Source: Oscheius dolichura (Eukaryota; Nematoda; Chromadorea; Rhabditida; Rhabditidae). Taken from it: a stretch of DNA of 64,000 nucleotides. Below the pieces are notes generated by a model. That model did not search any database and was not told where the DNA came from. It was given only the letters and a program-made list of their open reading frames with translations. Shown here in pieces: positions 34,948 to 47,247 of this stretch (position 1 is the stretch's first letter; every line of letters starts with the position of its first letter). The DNA lies in contig OW051494.1 of assembly GCA_932521035.1 (NCBI GenBank), forward strand, positions 668,001-732,000, given 5' to 3'. The position numbers and the translations under genes were made by a program.

Positions 34948-37900
34948 ATGGCGAATCCAGTGAGGGAAGGCTATCAGGAGTTCAACAATGAGGAGGAAGC
35001 CGCCCCAAGACCAAATAATGGCAACAATAACAACAGGACAGCTCCCCTGGTTGAAGAGACAAATCTCTTCCATGATAGGATAGCCTCCAGTAATACCCTA
35101 ACATCGGAACAGGCATTTATCCATATGGTTAAGGTGGGATTAATTTTATGGAAAAGATAAGAAAGAGAATAATTATAGGCTATGTTAGGAACGGGTCTAC
35201 TGTCGCTGCCGTTGGCCTTTAAACATTCTGGACTATTTGTAAGTTTTAATCTACAGTTTATCTATTTGTCTTCATATTTTCTCCAGAAAATGGGTGTTAT
35301 TACAAAAAAATAGAAGAAAATCATAGAAATAGGGTAATTTGCAGGTAGAAGCGAATTTAGCGGGGGAAGCGGCAAATATGAGTCTGTTTTTCACAACATG
35401 ACGTGGAAATATTCTCCATTTTTTGAGTATAAAAATTATACACATATTATACTCCATATAGCTGGTTTTTTTGGCAAAAAATGAAAAAAAAACTGTGCAA
35501 AGAGCGCTATTTTATGCAAAAAGGCGCCGTCTGAAGTTATTAGGCCTAAAACTAGGAGTTACGCCGTTTTTTGACTATTCTTTACCATTTTTCGTCTTTT
35601 TGGGTTTCGAAATGCCGATGGGGAATGTTTTGGGCTGTTTACAAGCTACGAGATGATGAGAAACAGTGTAAATATGGTGTAGGCGGATGAGATCAGATTT
35701 AGCAAGCCTGACTCATCGACTATTTTCGAATACAGTCCATAAATAACGGGAAGCTAGGGAATTCAGCTCTGTATCTCTCAAAATAAGGTTGGTAACAGCC
35801 AAGAAAAGTGGTCGACGGGTGAAAAAAAGACACTTGTATCCTACTTTAGATATATCCTAGACCTCCTAACAACATAGAGATTCTAAGAACCGCGTCGACA
35901 TCCTATTCTATTCTGATAGTTTGTCTTCTCTAGGTATTCAAGGTAACGGTTATTTTACAACAACTCCTCATGTTTATTTTCCCACATTTGTGGGAGTTTT
36001 CTTTATTTTTAAATTAATATTTAAATTAGAAAACAAGCTATATATTTTAGCATATAGAAAAACGAATGGAAAACGCCGAAAAGAACGCCATTTTTCAAGG
36101 CCCAATAGTTTTTGGGAGGCGCGCGCCTATCGGAAATTCAAATTCCTATAAACTACCGCCAATATCCTTTTAAAAAATCAATTATGAACCCAGTTTTGAA
36201 TCAGAATCGCCAAAATATAAAAATAACCGTCTTTTCCAGCTGGGACTCATCCTCACGGTGATCATCTGCTTGATATGTCTCTACTGTATGCGACAGGTCG
36301 TCTATGCCGCTCATTTTGTCTGTAACAGGTACTTTTTCTCCTCTTTTTTCTATTTTTATAAGAGAACATGGTTTAAACTTTATAAATAACAAAAATTTGG
36401 TTCAATTTCGGTTCAAATTTGAGAGAACGGCGGGAAAGGAGGCGAGGTCCCACTGGACAAGGCGCGCCTGGTCCCAAACCCTCCTGGGACCAAAATTTAC
36501 CGCGAAAAATAAAATTTCCAGGAATGGAAGGGACCTTATCGACTACGCGAATATTATGCGAGGAGCTGTGGAGATGGGTCCTCATTGGATCCGGAACCAC
36601 GGCTACTTCTTCAAGCAGATGGTCAATACAAATATGTTCCTCTCCCAGTTGGGCTTCTGTTGTGTTTATTTCGTCTTCATGGCTACTAATCTCGAAGATG
36701 TGAGTTATATAGACTAATTTAGACCTTTAAAATCTATTTGCAACCTTTAAAAATATAAAAAAAATATCGAAAAATGGATATTCTTTCAGTTTTTCACGAA
36801 CAACACCTCGATCCACCTGTCTACCGCTACTTGGATGGTCATTTTGCTCATTCCGATGCTGTCACTTTGCTCTATTCGAAGGTACGGTAGATTTTTAGCG
36901 CTGGAGCACGGTTACTTCCTATTTTTCTGCTAAAAATGAAAATGAGCTCCGAAATTCCAGGTTATCAATCCTTGCTCCCTTCGCAATGGGCGCTAATGTT
37001 GTCTACATCCTGGCGGTGACAATTGTTCTCTTTTTCTTCATTTCTGGTTAGTCTTTCAGGTTTCTGTGGTTTTTTAATCGCTGCAGAACCCTATAATTCA
37101 ATATAAATTTTAGATCTGAAACCAATTAATTCCATCCCATGGTTTGGTCGACTCTCCGACCTGCCTCTCTTCTTCGGTACCGTGATGTTTGCCTTTGAAG
37201 GAGTCGCCATCGTTCGTTTTATTTTTTTTCCTAAGCCATAATTAAAATCTTGCTAAAAAAGAAATTTGCAAAACTGGAGGGGTACTGTATCAATTCGCAA
37301 TGGCGCGTGTGTTACGGTCCCTTTAAGGAATTAATGGAATGCCAGGGGGTTAAACAAGGATCCTGAAGCGAATGAACCCCGTTGATTAATTGTAGCCCGC
37401 TTGAAAGGCTGGAGAAACCGGGCGCGTACCGAAAACTTCAAATGAACATAGACTTCTGGCTTCTCATGGCAATAACTCTCCAGTAAAATTGAATTACCGG
37501 AAGATGTTTACACCAGCAGAAAGAGCAGAAAATTCTGAACAACCTTACCAACGCTCTTTTTAGAAATTTTGGAATTGTATTTCCAAATGACCAAGTCTTA
37601 CGACATTTCCACGGATAATGGGCGCCAACTTTCAAGGGGCCGCCATTTGTCAGGAAAATTCAATTTTTATAAAAATTTTAACATCAATCTAATCTCCAGA
37701 AAATTCTGAACAAAACTACATTTGGTGGATTTTTGCAAAGTGGACTTTTTTAGTCCTTGATTCCTACTTTTCCAGCCAAAAAGTAGTCTGTCGCGTTTGA
37801 ACTGAAAAAAGGGCCTTATTGGCCCGGATCTCGGTATGCTGTAGACTTTAAGATCATCTGAAGTTTATTTTAAAGGTCTATTCAATTTAAGACCTTCCCA

Positions 37901-38907
37901 TTTTCAGATAATGCCCATAGAAAATAGGATGCAGTCGCCTCATTCCTTCATAGCTTGGAATGGCGTCCTCAATTCCAGTTGCCTTGTTGTCTTGGCTATT
38001 TTTTCCGTTACCGGCTTCTATGGGTGAGTTTTCTTCTTAAACTAGATTAAAATAAGTCCAATTTAAAGGTCTAAAATAATTAAAAACGATTAAAAATTGC
38101 AGATATCTTTCCCTGGGTGATACGGTAAAGGATACGGCTACTTTGAACTTACCCATGACTCCATTCTACCAGACGATAAAATTAATGTTCGTCGCCTGTA
38201 TTATGATCTCTTATCCGCTACAATTTTACGTCCCAATGGAACGGGTCGAAAAATGGATCACCAGGAAGATTCCCGTCGAAAAACAGACAAAATATATCTA
38301 TGCAGTGAGATGGGGAGGCGTCTTGGTCACTTGTAAGTCATTTTTCCTATTTTTCCTAAATAAAATGGAATTTTTAGGCGCTGTAGCTGAATTGGTGCCT
38401 CATTTGGCGCTGTTCATTTCTCTACTGGGAGCATTTTCAGGAGCCTCCATGGCTCTGCTTTTCCCTCCTTGTATTGAGATGCTGGTGAGTAGAAAAGACT
38501 AGAAAATCGTTATTTATGACTATTGGAACCCTATCATAGGAAAAATAAGGTTTATTATGGTTCAGCACCTTCTAAAGCCTCTAAAAATGTTCAAGCAAAA
38601 AAGCAAAAAGAATTTGGCTCCGGCTGGCATCGAACCCTGGTCGATTTATTGCAAGGCACGAATCTAACCCATTGCGCCATTGCGCGCCAATTTTTTACTG
38701 CCGTTATTATGGAATGTATGCCGCCTGCACCTATTTTCTCCAATTTTTCACTAAAATGATCAACTTTTTCAGGTCTGTTACGCTAAAGGAGAGCTGACTC
38801 CCTTCATATGGCTCAAGAATATCTTCCTCCTAGGTTTTGCGCTGTTGGGTTTCACCACGGGTACATATGCCGCCCTTTCGGAAATATTCAAAACGTTCTC
38901 TCACTGA
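34948..38907 (+). CDS. SLC36-type (Aa_trans family) amino-acid transporter, 458 aa
   Basis: Exons 34948-35133, 35179-35238, 36240-36328, 36522-36699, 36790-36881, 36961-37046, 37114-37211, 37908-38023, 38103-38332, 38378-38484 and 38773-38907 join to 459 codons. A polar N-terminal tail of about 60 residues with an Asn run precedes about 11 membrane segments. The first carries the family hallmark AMLGTGLLSLPLAFKHSG; the motif FGTVMFAFEGVAI is typical of proton-coupled amino-acid transporters (SLC36/PAT), and GLILTVIICLICLYCM is the second segment. It moves small neutral amino acids with protons at the plasma or lysosomal membrane. The long introns carry family-6 repeats and a reverse-strand tRNA-like relic. 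Confidence 0.92.
38617..38689 (-). repeat. tRNA-like relic in a transporter intron
   Basis: Read on the minus strand it has TGGCGCAATGGGTTAGA (A-box) and CAGGGTTCGATGCC (B-box) at tRNA spacing. The acceptor and anticodon stems are imperfect. It lies wholly within intron 38485-38772. Confidence 0.5.
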
Positions 38908-39282
38908 TCTGGTCCGTTTTCTCTTCTTTGCCATATCTGTACAAATTTGTCGCATTTCTAGAATTTCTAGGCTTTCTAGAGATTTATTATCTGTATACAT
39001 TTGGGTTCTCCTGTCCCCTGTGATACTGCCTACCAAATTTGTCTATTATTTTCTTTCTTGTATAATTTATATGTTTTTCCAAGAATAAACTAGTCAGTTG
39101 AAGCCAGTTCTTCGTGATGTTATTGCCCCTGGCATAATCTCGACTTCCTTACGACCAACGGCGAGAGAGACGATAATCCGGTCCCTCCCCTGCCAGCCAG
39201 CCATATCCAACGGGTCATTTCCCTTCCCCGACACGATAAGCATAACACTAGCTCGAGAACAAAGGCAGCTAGCCTGTTTGCT

Positions 39283-42200
39283 ATGTCTCACAAGTCTTCC
39301 TATTTGACTCTACTGGGAGGTCTATTCCTCTTTCTTCTTCTGGACAGGACCCAAGGGGAGAATACCCTCTATAAAGGTAAGTCCACACTTTTAAAATATC
39401 TAGAAATCCGAGGAATAAATTAGATACCGTATACTTTTGAATAGAATTTTAGTAATTCGAATGATTGCACCCCTTTTCTCCTATAGCTTTTTACTGATAC
39501 TACAATGTGCGTGGCCACGGCGCAGTGCAATGATGCGCCGCGCTCCAGTAGAACGTCACGGGTTCGATCCCCGCCGAGTATAAGCTTCTTTTGCTTTTTT
39601 TGATAATTGGAAAAATACCATAATTGTTGCTCTTTTTGTACATTTTCAGTTTAAAATCCACAAATTGTGACATTTTAATGGTTTTCCAGGCTCTAAATAG
39701 TTTTTTATTCCAGAATGCCGCCCATTTTTCCTTCCTCTGGACGTAATCTTCCTCTTGGATGGTTCCGGCTCCGTCTCTGGTAATACCTTCGATATGCAGA
39801 TGAATATGTTGAAGAAAGTAGCTGAACGGATAGATTTAGACGGTGGGAAGGTCTGTCTAACAATAATATTAAAAAAATGGATAAATTTCTTTAGAGTCGT
39901 TTGGCTGTGATACAATATGCTGGTTACAGTCGTCTAGAGATCCAATTTGAAGCGAATCAGACAAGAAACCAGGTTTCAGCAACTTTAGAAAAGATTCGCT
40001 ACATGTCTGGGTCTACAAAAACGGGAAAGGCACTGAAAAAGGCGAAAACCATACTGGAAGAGGAGAAAAAGAAGGCAGCAGGTGGAAGAGGCCGGGTGAA
40101 ACAGGTCAGTGAGTCGAAATTTCGACTGGAGAACCAAAATTTGAATATGCACCCGTACAATTTCGGCAGTTAATTTTTATTTTTTCTTCTTCAATAATTC
40201 TTGCTGTCGAGATTTTACGGGTGCGACGGAAATAAAAAAAATTGAGTCATTCAAAAATGCTGGAAAATTTCGAATTTTTTGGAAATTCTGAATGAAATTG
40301 ATTGCTATGGAAAATAATATTCCCCTGGTTCTCTAATCATTTTTTTTTCATTTCAGGTAGCCATTATCGTCTCTGATGGGCATTCCCATGACGATCCGTC
40401 GAAACCTGCCGCTTTATTGAGAGCAGACGGTAATTTTTTCAATTTTCCATATTTTTTGCTATTTTCGATACCTATAAATTCTGTTTTCCCATTTAGGAGT
40501 CTCCCTTCTAGTCCTAGGAATCGGTCATTATATTAATCGAGAAGAATTGCTCCAAATTTCCGGTTCCGAGAAGCATGTCTTCCAAGATTTACATAAAGAG
40601 GAGGAAATGGATAAATTCATAGCAGACTTTGTGAATACTTCGCAGCAAATTGTTTGTGACTATGCTAGAAGTACTGATTTTACTGGAAAAATGAAAAAAA
40701 TTAGGATTTTAGAACCTAGAGGAGCTTCCGCTATCTGCAACCGAGATGGCTTCACTATTACGGTCTCCACTACCGAAAAGTTAATGGTACATGCTTCTTT
40801 TCCATGAAAATCTCTTATTTTCGTTATTTTCGAGATACAAAATACGTTTTGATCCTAAAAAAAACAAAAATATAGAAAAAGAATTACTTTTTGACTAACC
40901 TTTCTAGTTTTCATGGGGCACTCTATGTTACTAGTCACTACAACGTGTCTAACTGCTTCTCACGGTCTAATAAATTGATCAAAGGTTTGTTTTTACCTTT
41001 TTTATAATTTAAAAAAATATATTTAGATGGTGAAACAATTCACTATGACACTACCCTCGTTGTAAATTATAAATCTTGTGGAGTGCAAGAAACATTCACG
41101 GAAAGCACTCGCCTCTATTCGGTTGTGGTTATCCTTCAATTTGATCCACTGATTACAACGAACAAGGATGTATTTTACAGAATTAGATGTGAAAAAGAAG
41201 AAATTAGTGGAAATATCAAAGTTCTAGACGAGAAGTAACCTAAATAATTGAAAAAGAACTAAAAATAATTGATTTTTTACAGCGCCCCTCTTGCCCGTCC
41301 CATTTGTCGATACACTGTTCGTCCTATTGGAAATTGTGGGGCTATAGTACTAAATGATCCGCTTCTTCATACCTGGCAATGCGATAGTGGTAAGGAAAAC
41401 ATAAATATAAAAAGAAAGGAACGGTTTCCTTCAAGATCGAGTGGATATAGATGTAGCCCAATGTTTTATGATGGATCCCGTAATGCATCGCAGCTATCCA
41501 CTTTTGGATGAGCAAGGGTACTCTTTTTATCTTTCGTAAAATTAAAAATTATACAGATGTTCACTTTCTCCATATATATCTGAAGTAAATCAAGCAGCCC
41601 CGTCAATAATCACGGCAAAAGGGACGGCTATAAGGTTTCCCTCCTCGTCTTTAGTATATTTTCGCTGCACACTCCGTGTTTGTGGTGGAGGACGCTGTGA
41701 AAAGGTAACATTCACCATTTAGAAGAAATTTTAAAAAAATTCAGCAAGCTTGCAGAAAGAAACGAGAAATTGGCCTCGATGATTATGAATATAATGAAGA
41801 ATTTCCCTCAGCGGAAGTGCGGAAATTATCAACACTGCCTCCCATAGAGCCTTCCACAACGGGAAGAGCAATTATAAACGCGTTAGCGATGCACCAGTAA
41901 TGTTTTCCAAAAATACCCAAAGAAAGCTAATTAATTTAGCGACCCAATTGGAGTGGATGTTATTTTGCGCTCTGAAGACCTTGCAATAATTAATGGGCAG
42001 GGCAAAGAGTCGTTGAAAGAAGTTGAAAACACGAGAGCTGAGCCAAAAGCACTAGAAGACAGCAAGCCCCCTTCGCTGGTAGTTTTCGGGAAAAGCAAGC
42101 GCTTGGAAAAGTTAAAAACAAACTTCGATAACGTTGAAATAATTTTAGAATTATTCCAAAAACGACTGCAAAGATTATCACGTCGACAATACCAACAACT

Positions 42201-42403
42201 GGTTTTCCTACCTTGCTCGCTGAGGCAACAACCGATCAAACGGTAAAACCTGTATGCAAAAAATCAATGGAAAAATATAAAAGATATCAAAGTATTTTCA
42301 GACCTCTGAAATTCCATGGCAAATTGAAATTACCGTTGAATCGGATCCACTACTTATTCAATTACCTCATGAAGCTTTTACAATTACCTGCAATAAGAAT
42401 TAA
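39283..42403 (+). CDS. Secreted von Willebrand A + zona pellucida (ZP) domain protein, 645 aa
   Basis: Fourteen exons: 39283-39376, 39714-39850, 39895-40104, 40357-40429, 40497-40779, 40908-40984, 41027-41234, 41283-41389, 41436-41517, 41557-41704, 41745-41896, 41940-42110, 42149-42242 and 42302-42403 (646 codons in frame). A signal peptide is followed by a vWA domain with MIDAS motif DGSGS, the threonine loop GSTKTGKAL and VSDGHSHDD. A ZP module follows (ICNRDGFTITV, FHGALYVTSHYNVSNC, SVVVILQFDPLI, FRCTLRVCGGGRC), then a basic furin-like site (CRKKRE). The last about 160 residues are Thr/Pro-rich with no membrane segment. It probably polymerises in extracellular matrix or cuticle. The exons after 41896 are the least certain. 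Confidence 0.85.
39511..39581 (+). repeat. tRNA-like relic in a vWA-ZP intron
   Basis: CGGCGCAGTGCAATGATGCG resembles an A-box arm, and ACGGGTTCGATCCCCG is a good B-box with a short stem. The remaining arms do not form a standard cloverleaf. It lies inside intron 39377-39713. Confidence 0.5.
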
Positions 42404-42521
42404 AGCGACTTTTGATGATAAATTATTAAATTATATTGACACAAAGATAAATAAAATTTATACGAGTCTACAGAGTGACACCGAGATGAGAAGAATATTA
42501 TGAAAAATTTGACAAACTTAA

Positions 42522-43060
42522 AGGGAGCTACCGGCAGTAAAATAGCGCGCTACAATGTGCCCTGCCGATATTTTACGGGTGCGGCGGCGGCGTTACATAA
42601 CCTCGGATTTCTTCGATTACATCCATTTTTGCCTCTTTTTTTCACATTTTCCAAGCAATTTTTATTGATATATTTATTAAAAACATCACAATAAAGATCA
42701 CAAAAGTGAAACAGCCGCTTCTTGGGCTAGCTGTAGGCGTCTATCCTTCTTCTCTCGATTCTGAAAGCAACTGAATGAAATAATGATTTTTAACAAATAA
42801 ACGGACCTGAAAAATATTCCACATTGTTCTCCGAGCCGCAGACAAGCTTATCCTGAAAAAAGAACATTAGAAAAGATCAATAGAAACAAAAATGGCAAAA
42901 AATTTTACAACAAAAATAATTACGAGAAAACATGTACAAGCAAAGAAATAAATTTGTCGATGAAACGATTTTTTCAAAAAAAGGACGCTAACGAAAACAC
43001 TGCCCGCGAGAAGAGTTCATCTACATTATCTACAATTTTGTTTACTGCCGGTAGCTCCCT
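42522..43060. mobile_element. TTAA-flanked inverted-repeat element, 539 bp
   Basis: AGGGAGCTACCGGCAGTAAA at 42522-42541 is matched exactly by its complement at 43041-43060. Both ends are directly flanked by TTAA (42518-42521 and 43061-43064), the target duplication typical of piggyBac-like elements. The interior has no transposase; it includes half of a MITE family 1b end (TATTTTACGGGTGCGGC near 42570). It is probably a non-autonomous element in the spacer between convergent genes. Confidence 0.72.
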
Positions 43061-43277
43061 TTAAAAAATATAGCACACGGAATATACAGGAAGGGTAAGT
43101 GATAGAATAGAAGAGCTCTAAATTTTGTTTGGTAGAAAACCACGTGAAAAATGTTGATTTTGAGGCGTAGGCTTAGACCGCATGTTAAAAAACAACTATG
43201 TTATTGGCGAAAGAGCGAATGAGTGGAGGCGGAAAAGAAAAGAACTGGGAAGCCTGATAAACGAAGGACTTGTGACT

Positions 43278-44145
<868 letters not shown>

Positions 44146-44293
44146 CTAGGACAATACTTTTGATAAAATACAACAAACTTATAAACAAATTAAATAAGAC
44201 ATGGATCGAACCAGTAATAGCTAACATGAAATTAGAATCTCATTTAATCAGGAAGAGATCCAAAAGGAATAAGTACAAACATCACAAGGTATA

Positions 44294-46778
44294 TTAACAG
44301 TAGAGATCGAAGTCGATCCTAGCCACCGGATTGAATCCACCACTTCCAATTTTCCGAGCAAGTCCTTTAGGTCCTAGTTCGTCTTTTTCCTGACGAGCAG
44401 CCATTTCTGCAGATGTAAAAGGGCCCTGAAAATAAACTTGTCTAATCCATACATGAAAAAGTAATCCAAAGGAAGCGAGAAAAAATTTATCATTCTTCAA
44501 CTTGGACTGATTTCAAGTTGTTGTTAATATGATAACTTGTATTCTCTGCCTTCTTCTTCTTCCTCTGCTTCTGTTTATATGCAGCAAGAAGATTCCCCAA
44601 CAACCTTCGAAGGAAAAAGTCAACCTTTCGAAGGAAACAAAGCAGCAAAATTTAAACAGCAAATGCAAGACAAATTCCTTGAAGGCGGCCCCGAAACAAA
44701 TCTCAACGACTCCAAAAATGGCTGGAAGGAAATCTCAACCCAAAACTAAATCGAGATCAGTTCCAAAGGAGGAGCGAAGCCCTGATGTTAGTTGTTTTCT
44801 CTATGTTTATCTGATTTTTCAATTTTAGCCACCAGATGCATTATTAGCGCATCTTGATCCTAGCGGGGATGCTTTTCCGAACACGCCGTCAGATGCGGCA
44901 AATAAAGACAAAGTAAAAGAAGCCGGAGCAAAAGGTTCAGAAAAGAAAGATGGAAAGGGAAAGAAAGTGAAAGATACTAAGACTGCTCAATCGCCCAAGG
45001 TCACAGCAGAGGGATCTGGTTCGAAAAGGGATGCCTCCACCATGTGGTTTGTATCCCAAAAACAGGATGCACCGAAGGCACTATTCGAAGAAGAGGTAAA
45101 CAAATATAAAATTGCCATCATCCTGATTCTTTTAGACTCAACTTCAAACGGACAAGACTTTTTCAAGCAGCGTGCGATCCGCAGATAGAAGGAACCCCAA
45201 GTAAAATCCAGAAATCTTTGGGAAACAACAAATCATTTTTCGTCGCAGACTAAATAAACTCACGGTGATTTCAGCAGTATCGTTCTCTTTATATTCCCAT
45301 TTTACTTCGTCTTCCGTAGTATCAGCAGCGGCGTTAGATGACGCAGCAGCTATAATTCAGAACTGATTAGTCAGAATGAAAAGAGCATACTTGTCTCATC
45401 CGAAAACATATCTAGCGCGTCAGTAGCTGTGTTGTTCATCTTTTTCAGCATTTGTTCGATACGCTCGCGTGTCCATTCGTAGGCGTCCATCTAGAAAAAA
45501 AACCGAAATTAGGTTGAAGCTTGAAATCTAAAAAAAGACAAAATAACAGCAGACGATATCAAAAAAGGAACGTGGATAAACAAAACAATCAAGAACATAA
45601 CAAGATGGAATAACTTACATGCCCGGCAGAAATAAGTTCGTCCGCAAGAGCACCCAGTTTGGCTGTATCCTTCTCATCATCAGTCTGTTCAATAGCTTTA
45701 CCGGCCTTTTTAGCAGCCCACCGGAGCTTTCGTTCTTCAGCAGCCGAGAGATCTAAAAAGGGAAATAAAAATAGCACTTTCATAATATGAATTACTTTTC
45801 TTCTTCTTGATATCTGCTAATGTACGAGTGATTGTTAATTCCGGTTTCAATAGAGATATGAGCTCTGTGAAGATTTCCCGGCGACGACCATCGTCAAGCA
45901 CAGAAGGAGCTTCGTCATCCTGAAAAAAAATCTTGGGATAAACAATAAAAAAGGGGTCTGAAGAATCACTAGCTGGCTAGAGGTCGCGGGCTCCAGCTAA
46001 AGTCAATAACGGAGGTGAATGAATAGTCCGGCAGTGGACGTCTCGCTTGGTACACGTATGAATCAGCGAGTTTCACCCGTGGATTATAAACCATTGTCTA
46101 TGCGAAGTGAAACAATAATGTGCGAATATTTGCGGGCTTATAATACTTGCCATCCAAAAACGTGAAAATTATAAGGGGGACTCACAGCATCGTCGTCCGT
46201 CTTTTGCCATTGTTTTCCGGCTTTTTTCTTTATGGCAGCCCAGTCAATATCGTCGAGCCATGCATCTTTGATCTCCTATAATACTTGTGTAATTTTTAAA
46301 TTATGGGAAACGTGTCAACATAGTGGTAAAAATTACTTTTTCCTTTTTGTTGAAGATGAAGTTACCCGTGGAATCAAAATGTCCTTCTTCTAAATCTTCC
46401 TTCATGTTGAATGCAGTTATTTTTGTTGTTCCTTCAAAATCCATATCACATTCTTCTTGACCTTCAACCTGAACAAAACCGTAAGCCATCAACGTTTATG
46501 TGTTCATGTGATTACTCTTTCCATATCCAGTATTTTATGGTCGTCTGCATCTTCTTCATCACTATCCAACGTGTGTTTAGACTTCTTCTTGATTGGAATT
46601 CCATCCTAAAAATTCAAATGAAAACAAAAAATAAATATAAGCCAACCTCATCTTCTATAAATTCCGAGTCGGGCTTCTGGGGAAGTTCTTCGCCTTCAGG
46701 TAAATCAAGTGGAAGTTCTTCGCGGATAAACGTTCTTGTTTCAACGCTATCAGCAAAAGATACACCGCGTTTGGACAT
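44294..46778 (-). CDS. CD2BP2: CD2BP2/Lin1-like GYF-domain protein (U5 snRNP factor), 339 aa, parental copy
   Basis: Nine exons: 46778-46647, 46605-46516, 46468-46337, 46275-46186, 45919-45796, 45752-45619, 45490-45391, 45349-45264 and 44425-44294, in frame throughout (340 codons). The family order is clear: an acidic N-terminus (MSKRGVSFADSVE), KEDLEEGHFDSTGNFIF, DAWLDDIDW, a helical middle, and a C-terminal GYF domain spread over VKWEYKEN, GPFTSAEM and RIDFDLYC. The human protein has a similar length and binds the U5 snRNP. TCTATTTTCAG immediately before TATG is a strong trans-splice acceptor. The last intron (44426-45263) hosts another gene on the opposite strand. It forms the left arm of an inverted duplication. 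Confidence 0.92.
44529..45204 (+). CDS. Nested membrane-anchored Lys-rich protein, 197 aa
   Basis: Exons 44529-44786, 44829-45095 and 45136-45204 give 198 codons, entirely inside the last intron of the minus-strand CD2BP2 gene. The N-terminus is a signal or signal-anchor (MITCILCLLLLPLLLFICSKK). The remainder is hydrophilic and rich in Lys, Ser and Pro (AAPKQISTTPKMAGRKSQPK; KKDGKGKKVKDTKTAQSPK), with one more ordered patch (STMWFVSQKQDAPKALFEEE). No family is recognised. It is missing from the duplicated copy on the right arm. An internal ATG (MAGRKSQPK, 44717) could give a soluble form. Confidence 0.6.
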
Positions 46779-47247
46779 ACTGAAAATAGAATACTATACG
46801 AAGCATGAGTACATACAAAAATTGAGAGCTAAAAATACTAGAGAATGTTTACAAGCCAGGAATTGTTTCGTTAGCTATGCGACCATTTTCTTATTGTTTC
46901 AACTATTTTTACATTGCAGATAACCTCTTCTTCATTATGCAGTATAGCAAAGCAGATACAAAACGAAGAAGTACAGATAACAAGTAGAAAAAGAGAGTTT
47001 CTGTGAGTATTTCGAACGTTCTGACTAGACTCGATCTCGGTGCGATGAGCCTGTTCGTAAAGCAAAAATACGGCAAAATTCCATCCAACGAACGCTCCAA
47101 TTTACGCCAACAGCCAGCGGGACTTTCAAATTTTCTTTTCCCTTTTTCTCTTTTCAACATCTGCTTGATGCTGCTCTGTTTTTCCTATCTCTCACTTTTT
47201 GTTGCTTTTTGCTAATAATGCTGTATGTTTTTTTAGAAAAATAGAAA

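Noticed and set aside
42702-42985. Possible spliced coding fragment inside the TTAA element (minus strand, with DKLVCGSENN and NREKKDRRLQ)
   Set aside because: The available splice phases lead to early stops and no homology is recognisable; probably chance.
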